A DNA stretch of 53,164 nucleotides from contig JADNRV010000333.1 of NCBI GenBank assembly GCA_015499995.1, positions 1-53,164 on the forward strand, read 5' to 3'. Of this stretch, positions 44,929 to 53,164 are shown piece by piece. This stretch comes from Flammula alnicola. Lineage: Eukaryota > Basidiomycota > Agaricomycetes > Agaricales > Strophariaceae. Position 1 is the first letter of the stretch, and each line of letters opens with the position of its first letter. The notes beneath the pieces were generated by a model, which made no database searches, was not told the DNA's origin, and saw only the letters and a list, made by a program, of their open reading frames with translations. A program made the translations under genes and the position numbers.

Positions 44929-45528
44929 CTACGAAGGTATCTCCTTCGTCGGACTTGTTGAGTCCTCCATCTGCTCATAAGTGTGGTCAGCTTTTATGAA
45001 AGACCAGACGAGCTCAGGGTGACTCACACTGTAAATATAAAATGCGAGCAGGATTACCGCGATTACAATAGATAGAGCCGACGATCCTGTCATGGCGAAC
45101 AGGAGTGGAAGTATTCCATATGGCAGGTACGTTGAGAACGAGGAATCGCGAGATGTCCGACCTCGTGCATGGTGCGAGGAGACACCTTTCTTAACCTTGT
45201 CGGTTTTGATCTTCTTCGATCCTGAGGACGGTCGAGAATGCGAGCGACTCTCGTGTGTTCTATGTTTCGACGATGACGTGCGATGGCTAGCACGGGGTCG
45301 AGGGTCGACTTGCGGAGATTCCTGCTCCTTGGCTAGGGCGTGTTTAGCTGCTGGGGATGTCTCCTGAAGCTCTCTGCCTGTCTCCTGGACCCAGCGCTCG
45401 ACGCGTCGTTGTGACGCAAGGTAATAATGATAGTACGCTGTCGGGCTCTGCTCTGTGGGCATAAATAAAGCACTGACGGGAGATTTGGAGCAGACAGAGC
45501 TGGATAAGGTGGGGGAATGTAAGGGCAC
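44929..45528 (-). CDS. small predicted single-pass membrane protein, unknown function
   Basis: Minus-strand frame of 199 residues, or 180 if the 57-nt stop-free GTGAGT...GAGCAG segment near the 3' end is an intron (then IYS joins MEDSTSPTKE). The N-terminal half is hydrophilic with a conserved-looking YYHYYLASQRRVERWVQE segment and a Ser/Arg/His/Lys-rich region (SSSKHRTHESRSHSR). One strong membrane helix (GSSALSIVIAVILLAFYIYS) lies near the C-terminus, so it may be tail-anchored. No catalytic motif. It converges with VPS10. The gene looks intact; no function is assigned. Confidence 0.7.
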   Translation of the reverse strand: MPLHSPTLSSSVCSKSPVSALFMPTEQSPTAYYHYYLASQRRVERWVQETGRELQETSPAAKHALAKEQESPQVDPRPRASHRTSSSKHRTHESRSHSRPSSGSKKIKTDKVKKGVSSHHARGRTSRDSSFSTYLPYGILPLLFAMTGSSALSIVIAVILLAFYIYSVSHPELVWSFIKADHTYEQMEDSTSPTKEIPS

Positions 45529-45539
45529 ACCACCACGTG

Positions 45540-46560
45540 TGGGGGTAACAGTCAGTTTTTTGTCGGCAAAAGCCTCATGGTGTATTTATTCGCTGACCTT
45601 CAGGGTCAGGAGGTCTGATCAGAATCACGTTAGTGATTACCTATGGAATTCGAGCCCAAATCCAAAAGATTATTAAAATTCTAGGTGGAAACGGGGAATT
45701 CTGTGGCAATCGAGTGCCGCATCGATTGCACAATGCAAAGCTATGTATCTGGCCTGCCTGGGTGCCCGGGACACGTCACGTGACTGGGGCACCCGCCGCT
45801 TCTGGCGGGTGGGGCACCTGCGCCGTGATGCGCGCGTCACGTCGCGTCACGCCAGGTTACCTCGCGCCCTGGCTGGTGCTGATGGGCGCTTAAGTGTCGC
45901 GGAGGCCGCGATAGCTGGCTGTAACACTCTGAAATTTAATTTGATTGCTGTCTGTTGTGTGATAATGTGCTTTAGCAGAAAGATTGAGTGCCACTGTGGC
46001 CCGGGTGGCATTTGCGCCAAATACCAGCGGTCAAACTGAGACCTACTACACGGCACTGAGTGGGTGGGTTATGAGAAGCAAGTGTTATGAGAAGCAAGTG
46101 TTATGAATAAAATATTTTCTGGATCTAAATATTTTCTGGATCTACTGTACATAGAGTAGAGTATACGGTGTAACAGACACGCAAAATGGTGCTGTAGGCA
46201 CCTGTATCGGCTATCACACTCCACCCCAATCAGGCCCATGTTTGCGTGTATGGCCCATGGTGCCCCCTATCAGGCCCACCCCAATCGTACACTGAGGTAT
46301 TCGGGCGGTTACGTGCCCTACCCCGTTCGGGGGGTAACCTGCGAGGTGCCCTGGGCTTTGATCGACCCCTCCATATACTCTATATACGTAGATAAAGGTC
46401 ACGTGCTACGATAAGCTTGATCTCGCTAAGCGAGCCAAGCACAAATTCTAATATACCCCCTCGAGCGCAAGCGGGATCAAGTCGAATAAGAAATAGTAAA
46501 TAGGAAGTAAATCAAAGAAGAATAGAAAAGATCATAACAAAATAAAATCGTACCCCCTCA
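45540..46560. other. intergenic with small repeats
   Basis: GC-rich inverted words around 45,750-45,870 (GGTGCCC ... GGGGCACC) and two back-to-back tandem duplications: 16 bp (ATGAGAAGCAAGTGTT, 46,071-46,102) and 17 bp (AAATATTTTCTGGATCT, 46,110-46,143). No gene seen. Confidence 0.5.
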
Positions 46561-46563
46561 ATC

Positions 46564-46960
46564 ACCATTCTGCAATGTGGGTCATATCGTCCTTGACCTC
46601 TGCCGACTTTGCTGCTCCAGCGGGCTTCGCATCTGTCGAGGTACATTCATTGCGGTAGTGGCCCTTCTGCAGGCACTTGAAGCAGGTAATATCCTTTCAA
46701 TCACGTCGGGGTTTCGGTTCCACATAAAAAGCTTGATTGTTCGGATCGGTCTTGCCTGCAGGTACCCCCTGCATCGTAACAGTCTGAGTGGCAGCTTGAC
46801 GAGCTTCTTCGTTCATGCAGCGCTGAACAACGAAATCGAAATCGTTCTTGCTGGCGTGAGAGTCAAGAGAAATGACGAGAGCGGAATAAGATTCCGGGAG
46901 GGAAAGCATGAGGACGGCGACAAGAAAAGAGTCAGAGGGTGCATCGTCCAGGACGTTCAA
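46564..46960 (-). pseudogene. Ty1/Copia-type gag fragment
   Basis: The minus strand reads LMLSLPESYSALVISLD and a following helix with EEARQ, typical of the Copia gag (UBN2) domain. After a TGA at 46,697-46,699 the same frame continues to a CCHC zinc knuckle, CFKCLQKGHYRNEC (46,683-46,642). No protease, integrase or reverse transcriptase and no paired LTRs were found, so this is a relic. Confidence 0.75.
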
Positions 46961-47440
46961 TAGAAATTCCCACTAGCCATGTGACACCTTGTGTGACTAA
47001 GGTGCCATCACTGATGGCATAGCCTCACGAGCTCGTGGTCGCTATTTTTACCCATTAACAATGGACGAGCTCGTGTTAATTAAGGGATGGGCAAGCTTGG
47101 GGTAGATCAATAGATGAGCCCGCCATCAGGGCTGATGGCGGAGCTGTTCACCCCTTGGAAGCATGGACGAGCTCTTGTTCCATTGATGGACGAGCTCGTC
47201 AAATTGGTGTTTTTGGGCCGGGGGGGGAGAGGATTTTGTACATATATTATATAGATTCAGCCTCTTGCTCAGTAATATATGTAATTGCTATGCCAGAGCC
47301 ATTTCACAATCAGAATTTGCAGTGAGACTGCAAATCCAGGGTCCCGCCGGGGGTGATTCCTCAGGGAAACCCTCATGGCAGCCTCCAGGCAGTATATAAC
47401 GTGCATAATTCAATTTCAACGTTGCCCATAATCATTAATC
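46961..47440. repeat. cluster of palindromes upstream of the TET/JBP gene
   Basis: ACGAGCTCGT or a one-base variant occurs at 47,027-47,036, 47,065-47,074, 47,167-47,176 and 47,190-47,199, three of them preceded by ATGG. Two near-perfect hairpins are interspersed: TGCCATCA/TGATGGCA (47,003-47,019) and CCGCCATCAG/CTGATGGCGG (47,120-47,141). A TATATAA box lies near 47,392, before the start codon at 47,441. Confidence 0.65.
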
Positions 47441-48695
47441 ATGGCAAGGAACATGTCTACATCACTTCTGGGAGAGTATCTGCAACGGGCTCTCCGACTG
47501 GAGGTCAATAACAGACATACAACCACCCAACTGGAACACATATCCCCGGAATTGCTACATGACTGCCACCACCTAATGCAGAAGGTCCTAAGCGCATTCC
47601 GACACAAAAGTAAGTGTCAAAGGATCAGTTGTCAGCTTTTATATAACCTTCACATGACAGTTCACCTCCCTTGGTCAATCCGGGAGTATAGCAGTCGGCT
47701 AACTGCATGTCAGAACGTCAGAAGTGCCAAGTTGGAGGCGGATCTCATGAAGGATTTTCCGCCTCTTACCCCCGGCGCACTCCAGCTCATCAAAACGCCA
47801 TGTATTGTTGTCGACTCGGAAGACAATATTGTATTGTGGTACCTACCGGAAGCTCTGACAATTCGAAGACACGTAAGTAATCACTTTTTTTCCACATTCC
47901 ATGACTGAATTTGATATCAAGGATGTGTTCATGGGACAACTAGTCCCCTTAAACCAGCACTTATCCCAGACCACCCGGCAAAATACTGATGCCAGCCAAT
48001 CATCCCGGAAGTCACGGTTTTATTATCCAAAGCATTCCCGGATCACCACCGGAGAACTGTCCATGTCACCATGCTGGAATGCGGTCGGACACCCTACATT
48101 CAGTTCATCCCCCATCTTGAAGGAGCCGACCGGTCTTCATTTCCTCCGGGACGCAAACGAGAGCTTGGCACTACTCGGAGCCGCGTTATGGCTCCTGCAT
48201 CCAAGGCTAGCCCGGCGGGCATGCAAAGTAATGGAGCGGATTCAGCAGGGACACCTTAATAAATCATCACTGACCGGGATGGAAGAATCCCGGCGTTTTT
48301 GGCCAACTCCCTTCACCGCTATGGCCGTCATCTCTAACAAAGAGTCCCCGGAGCATCGTGATTGGAGGGGAATCCCGGAGTTCTATGACCTTTTGACTAC
48401 TATGGGGTGGTATGCTGATCTCACCTTCGACGTTCCGGCACTCGGGTTAAAATTCCAATACGATACCGGAACCATGATCGCATTGTGTGGAAAGGCTCTG
48501 GCACACAAGGTTGACAAGGTAAAGGGTCAAAGAGTGTGTTTTGCACAGTATTTTCATGCAAATCCAATGGACCATCATGCCGAAAACGACAGCCTCGATG
48601 AGCAAGGGTACAGGCAGTGGATGACACAGGGAGCATTTAAGGAAGTCATTGAGTATGGTGATCAATACGATATAATTAACCTGACCACAAGTTAG
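47441..48695 (+). CDS. TET/JBP-type 2-oxoglutarate/Fe(II) dioxygenase of a KDZ element
   Basis: Exons 47441-47609, 47661-47872 and 47922-48695 splice in phase to 384 residues. The middle reads CIVVDSEDNIVLWYLPEAL, then LSMSPCWNAVGHPTF and ANESLALLGAALWLLHPRLA. The double-stranded beta-helix core follows: iron ligands His272 and Asp274 in SPEHRDWRG, MGWYADLTFDVPALGLKFQY, a distal His322 in KALAHKV, and Arg331 in GQRVCFAQY, which would bind 2-oxoglutarate. These are the hallmarks of basidiomycete TET/JBP proteins, which oxidise 5-methylcytosine and are known to be linked to KDZ transposons. All predicted ligands are present and no frame is broken. It converges with the coiled-coil gene, stop to stop 28 bp apart. 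Confidence 0.8.
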
Positions 48696-48723
48696 AAGAA
48701 AGTAGTAATATGCAATATATTTA

Positions 48724-49609
48724 CTACTCTACAATTTCTACTTCTGAACTGGAATCATCTCGTGTTTCAGACACATGAATGGGAGGCTCTGTGATTATCT
48801 CCTGATCATCTTCCGAGGAATCAGAGTCAAACTCTTCATACATAGCGTCCGTCACCTTCCTAGCCATCACCTGTCGTTCAACACGTTCCGCCTCGATGAG
48901 AGCCGTTTGAACCGCCTCACGCTCTTCTATAAGCTGATTATAGCGTGCTGTCTCTTGCTCGATGGCGGCCCGGAGGATCTCGCGGTACTTCTCATAAGCA
49001 CTCTTGAGGCTGAGAAGTCCCTCATCTGAGAGGGAGGCCGGTGTAAGGGCTGTTGTCATTTCCGCCTTTCCAGTCTCATTAGTTGGTAGATAGAATGGCA
49101 ATGAGTAAAGTATACATACCATGAGATTCTGGCAGCTCCATGTCGTCAAGAGATCGTTCATTTTAGGTACTTCCGGCCGGAGCGGTATTTGAGTATACCA
49201 ATGCTCGCCAAGTCCATCGATGGGCGAGTCCGGGACGTCGGAATCATTGTCGGAGTAATGCTTGGAGAGGTGGGGGTGGCCTCGCATGCATCGTCTGAGG
49301 TATTGGGGGACCTCCAACACTCGGGAACCGCTTGTCAGACAGCCCAGGACTGTGATAGCATTCGTCTGTCCTAAAAATAAGCCAGGCCTGCATCCTCTGG
49401 TTGCCACTTACCAGTTCCCGAAACATGTTCTCTGTAAACCACGTGTAAATCTCAGGATCGTGAGTGGCCACGTTCCGGCCAAAAAACAGCGATGCCATTA
49501 CGCGAAGTCTGCTTGAGAGATAATTGACATAAGCCTGAGAATCTGCGATGGACATTTGCAGCAATTGAGCTGCAACTTGCAAGAAATCATCATTGTCGAA
49601 GGTGGACAT
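48724..49609 (-). CDS. unrecognised coiled-coil protein beside the TET/JBP gene
   Basis: Three minus-strand exons (49609-49412, 49365-49120, 49065-48724) with short GT-AG introns give 261 residues. The N-terminal part is helical (DDFLQVAAQLLQMSIADSQ). The middle has a conserved-looking stretch (YLRRCMRGHPHLSKHY). The C-terminal half is a long coiled coil (ILRAAIEQETARYNQLIEER) ending in an acidic tail (DSDSSEDDQEI). There is no known catalytic motif. Position between the TET/JBP gene and the transposase suggests it is cargo of the same element. Confidence 0.65.
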
Positions 49610-50650
49610 GGTTGCTTTGAGACAAGAGTTGTGCGTCACAATAGCAGAGGGCTCTGGAAGGTCCGGGGACGGTCACATCAGATGAGTCACGCGCCGGCGG
49701 AGTCAGGAAGGTACTGCACCGTTGCATGCTGGCCGGTGGGCATTGCCTGCCGGAGAGCAGTGAGCTGGAGGCAATATTCTGGACTAGCAATTCCAGTCAC
49801 ACGCAGTGCCGCCGGATCTCGACTCACGCAGCAGCAATTCCGCCGGATGCAGTCGTGGTCTTGGCGGAGTGCCAGTAGGAGGTAATGCCGCCGGGATGGC
49901 AATGCGGCCATTATGGCACTGCAACATTGCACGGTGGCTGATCCCCTGTCGGAGTAGCATGTGTGGTGTTGCAACCCCACCATGGCGTGCAACCAGCTAT
50001 CGCCTTGCCAGCAGCAGTCGGGCCGGCGGCGTCGCATTTCCAGGAGGCTCGATATGCCGGCGGCAGCCATTCTGGCGAGTCGTATTTCCGGAAGCATATT
50101 GTATTCTGGGATAGGTGCTCTGCTGTGGCGCAGCATGAGCGGGATGTGATGTAGGCATTCTAGCATGTCACAATGCGGCCGGGAATGCCTGCCGGCGGCA
50201 GTAATCCCGCCGGAGTCGCACCCCCGGTGGGATCCACTTTTGTCTGAGCCTGCATGGTACCCCTGCGTGCCCCAGGCTGCAATCCTACTAGATGTGGGTC
50301 TGCCGGCTCATCGGGCTAACAGGACTCGCACTGCTGGCGGGATCTCGCATGAATGTGCTGCGCCCTGCATATACCAGGGGACGGAAATGATTACTTTACC
50401 TCTTACTGCAAGGGTATATTATTCTACGCACCAAATTTGTGGGTCCAGCGGAGGCATCATGACAGCACATGGTCATGTACCCAGTCCGCAGCAAGCAGGT
50501 GCGGCATTCATACTGCCGGCAGGGACTGCCGGCAGGATGCGTCCTGCGAGCGATATGTGCCATGAATGTGCTAGGCCTATTTCATGAGAAGGACATCATA
50601 TGCACACTACGTCCAAATCAACTGCCCAGGGGATGCTACATAATCATTAA
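49610..50650. repeat. GCCGGCGG-rich interspersed repeat region
   Basis: The words (T/C)GCCGGCGG, CCGCCGGA and close variants recur about every 20-60 bp (near 49,690, 49,728, 49,809, 49,838, 49,886, 50,018, 50,055, 50,187, 50,208, 50,300, 50,514). Open frames across this interval are long only because of composition and show no domain. It lies between the promoter of the coiled-coil gene and the 3' end of the transposase gene. Confidence 0.55.
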
Positions 50651-50659
50651 TTACCATGC

Positions 50660-53164
50660 ATCCGGTCATCCTCCATCGACGGCGGCACAGTGTAACGTAT
50701 GAGGCAAGAAGTAAAGGCTGTCTGAGCATGCTCCGCCAGCTCGGTCCACATCGCCACTTGTTTTCGTGCATATGCTTGATGCCCCCCTTGTGAGACATCG
50801 CTTCCCGTGTCTTCCATCCGTTGGCAGGTTGTGGAAGAAGAACGTTGTCCATTTCATTTCAGAGGGAATGAGAATGGATTCTTCTTCCCAACGCAGCATT
50901 TTAGCACGCGCACGCATCCAATTGACCCGGTATACTGTTTGGCAACGTTAGACTGCAGAATTGTACAATGTATAAGGGGACATACATTCATCCATGTATT
51001 CAGCAGAGTCAGAGTCGCTACCCACTTGCAACATCCAAAACCAAGGCAAGGAATATGTGCCGGCTCCCCGTGCATTCGGCTCATATATGGATTTCAATGC
51101 AACCAATTGCTCCGGGAGTAACTTTTGGTACCGAGCGGCTATGTCTTCTGAACATCCCAATGCAAGAATGGCGTTCCGGGCCTGATTGTACACTCTGACG
51201 AACTGCCGGACTTCGTCATCTGCTGCTTTGACCGCACTATATGCCCGCGTCTTCATTTGCTTGTTGATGGCAAGTGCGATGTTATTCCGGAACAGAAAAG
51301 ACTTGTGACCAATTTCCCGGCGAACACCTTCGAGGGCATTTTCTGCCTGCGCAATGCACAGCTTGAGCTCGACTTTCGCAGCAGTCTTCAATTGGCGAGG
51401 GAGTACTCCCGGACATGTTGATGGAAGGAAGATTTCCATCTTTTCGACTTCTCCACGTGGAACTGCAGCCAGGTATGCCTCATCCTCATCGTCTCCGAGA
51501 ACATCATCTCCGTACGGGATTTCTCGAAGGTCGACACCATCCAGTGCCACAGCGGGGAATAGCTGCTGGAAGGAGTCTTGAAATTCATCAGCCTTTCTCC
51601 GCAGTGCCTGACGTTTCCGGTTAATTTGGAGTCGTTGGTCCCCTGAAGGCTTTTTGCCTTGCCGGCGAATGAATGATACCAGTTGAGCCCTATATATTAT
51701 CAGTGTTGGAGTCAGAGTCAGCTCGGGGATGCTCAACTGTGCTTCCTGAATCTTCATTCCAGCTACAAGCCAAGTGGTGACACCGACTCCAGAGTCTGCC
51801 TCTTGCTCTGCTTGCATCAGATTTGCCTGAATCTCGGTCTGTGGAATGACTGCGACTTTGTCAGGAATTTACTACTTGCAAGGTAACTCACGCTTACCTT
51901 TGATGCCTTTGACATTGTAAATGTCCATCGCTTCCACATTGCCTTCCTCCCGGAGGCGTTCAGCTGTCTGGACAGACGCTGTCCATAACTCAGTTTGCTC
52001 TGGAGTAGCACTTTGGCTGAGGAGCTCAAAATCAGAGCGAGCGTCAATTGCAGAAGAGCAGACATTTTTCCATTTCTTGCACAAGGTTGGAACTGGAGGA
52101 TCATCGACGATGAGCAGTTATCTAGACCCCTCGGAATGAAAAACTCGCCCATATCAATCATTTTCTTGAAGTTGTTATCGCCCATATGAGCATCCACATT
52201 TTCAGTTCGATGAGCCAAAGTCATAGTCCGGGCGATAGTGCTGATCCCATTCAGAATGGAGAACAGACGTTCAAGTACTTCTCCATCACTCTGCCCTGCC
52301 CCCGGGATAAAGCATGGTGCGTATCGCCCATAGCAAACATCTTGATGACCATGAACATGAAACATTCCGATTCCGGCAACGAGGTTCAGTCCGGGCAGAA
52401 ATGGAGATATCTGCCCGCCTCCACACGCTTGCGGAGGTTCTTAGAATACTGACAGTTGATGTCGTAGACGACGATTATTTTTGGCGCTTGGTCCGTCCGC
52501 GTATTGTTGAAAGCCTGCACCAGTCCGTAATCCACGTTCATCTGACGTTCACCTACTTGAAAGTCCACGATGGATCCGGGACAATAACATCCATGCCAGA
52601 GGCAAGCAAATGCACCTATTCCGGTCACATCACAGCCTTTGTGCGGCTTCAAGCGATCCAGCACAGCTCGATGTTCATTACATGTGCACGGCTGTTTCAA
52701 ACTCTAGAATCAACATATGCACAAGGTGGAATCGTCGAACTGACCTCCCGGATTTCTGTAGTGCACCGGAGATGGTCAAAATAGGGTGCCCGGCGGGTCA
52801 TAAACCCTTCGCCATCCTTGATCCAAACGTCATCAGTTGTCCGCAATTGCTGTTGGTGAGCTGCCACAAAGTTTCCATCCACAACGAAGCTCCGGAAATA
52901 TTTCCACTGGTACTCATCGTCCTCCCAGTTATCTGGGAGATTTACTCCGGGCTGAGGGCATGTCGGGCAAAAAAGGGCAAGGTCTGTATCCCCCGGGATC
53001 GCATCAGTGTGTCCAAAGCCAAACCATTTCCACTCCTTTAAGTTTCTCCACTGTCTCTCTGCCCTGGCTAGCTCACGCTTCCGATCCTGCATTTAGTCAC
53101 ATAATTAACCCTTCCGGACCATGGAGACTTGATGAATTGCTTACCGGCACAGATGTTAGGGAAA
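50660..53164 (-). CDS. KDZ-type transposase, 5'-truncated by the window and partly decayed
   Basis: Minus strand, extending beyond the right edge (exon end 53,145-53,164, then 53,086-52,745, 52,691-about 52,150, about 52,110-51,890, 51,846-50,983, about 50,936-50,660). Typical KDZ blocks in order: CPQPGVNLPDNW, CTCNEHRAV, ACLWHGCYCPGSIVDFQ, VGERQMNVDY, VVYDINCQY, MFHVHGHQDVCYGRYAPCF, IPGAGQSDGEVLERLFSILN, CKKWKNV, and the C-terminal QAYARKQVAMWTELAEH. DGE is one of the acidic catalytic positions. A one-base loss near 52,397 (between HFCPD and LNLVAG) and frame changes near 50,790-50,835 suggest the copy is inactive. It would move the element that carries the TET/JBP gene. Confidence 0.8.

Noticed and set aside
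46961..47210. CRISPR-like array from repeated ACGAGCTCGT words
   Set aside because: Repeats are 10-bp palindromes with irregular spacing in a eukaryotic genome and no cas genes.
47220..47440. Solo LTR of a Copia element upstream of the TET/JBP gene
   Set aside because: Only vague AT-rich and CTCTTGCTCAG-like sequence; no TG...CA ends or target duplication could be found.
49687..50166. A 159-residue minus-strand reading frame as a gene
   Set aside because: It runs through the GC-rich repeat words, has no domain, start context or splice logic, and overlapping frames are equally open.

Overview
The window looks like nuclear DNA of a mushroom-forming basidiomycete (Agaricomycetes). The reasons are genes full of 46-60 nt GT-AG introns, F-box and DUF6533-type families with many decayed copies, an 18-exon VPS10 sorting receptor, and a KDZ-type transposase next to a TET/JBP-type dioxygenase gene, a pairing known from basidiomycetes. 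All calls come from reading the sequence; no database was searched.

Layout. 1-3.2 kb: the end of one gene, then gene debris (F-box-family fragments, an S28 peptidase relic joined to a DnaJ/TPR relic). 4.0-11.7 kb: two intact F-box paralogs about 6 kb apart, separated by decayed DUF6533-like genes and two MITEs (a hAT-type one with a perfect 8-bp target duplication and a TA-flanked one). 13.2-20.2 kb: ordinary single-copy genes (short-chain dehydrogenase, J-domain protein, Ser/Pro-rich protein, small secreted Cys-rich protein) and two tRNA-Ile(AAU) genes. 20.7-22.99 kb and 37.7-38.7 kb: three copies of an LRR-like F-box-family gene, one cut short and one broken. 39.1-44.4 kb: VPS10, followed by a small membrane-protein gene. 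46.5-53.2 kb: a Copia gag relic, then a KDZ region running off the right edge with a TET/JBP-like gene, an unrecognised coiled-coil gene and a partly decayed transposase.

The main discovery is at 23,978-37,072: a 13,095-bp unit with about 200-bp imperfect terminal inverted repeats starting TAG(A/G)CTCG, bounded by a perfect 9-bp direct repeat TGGTTTAGC. It is built as a mirror: helicase(-) / DUF6589(+) then DUF6589(-) / helicase(+). Each half is a divergent pair with a start-to-start gap of about 100 bp, and the two DUF6589 genes converge in the middle. The halves share intron positions, yet their proteins are strongly diverged, so this is not a recent duplication. Both ends carry a hairpin whose arm sequence differs between ends while base pairing is kept. 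A third copy of the 9-bp repeat lies 5' of an adjacent 970-bp element (22,999-23,968) with a related terminus, so two related elements sit head to tail sharing one target repeat inside a broken F-box-family gene. I infer a DNA transposon lineage using a RecQ-like helicase plus a DUF6589 protein as candidate transposase; neither role is proven by the sequence.
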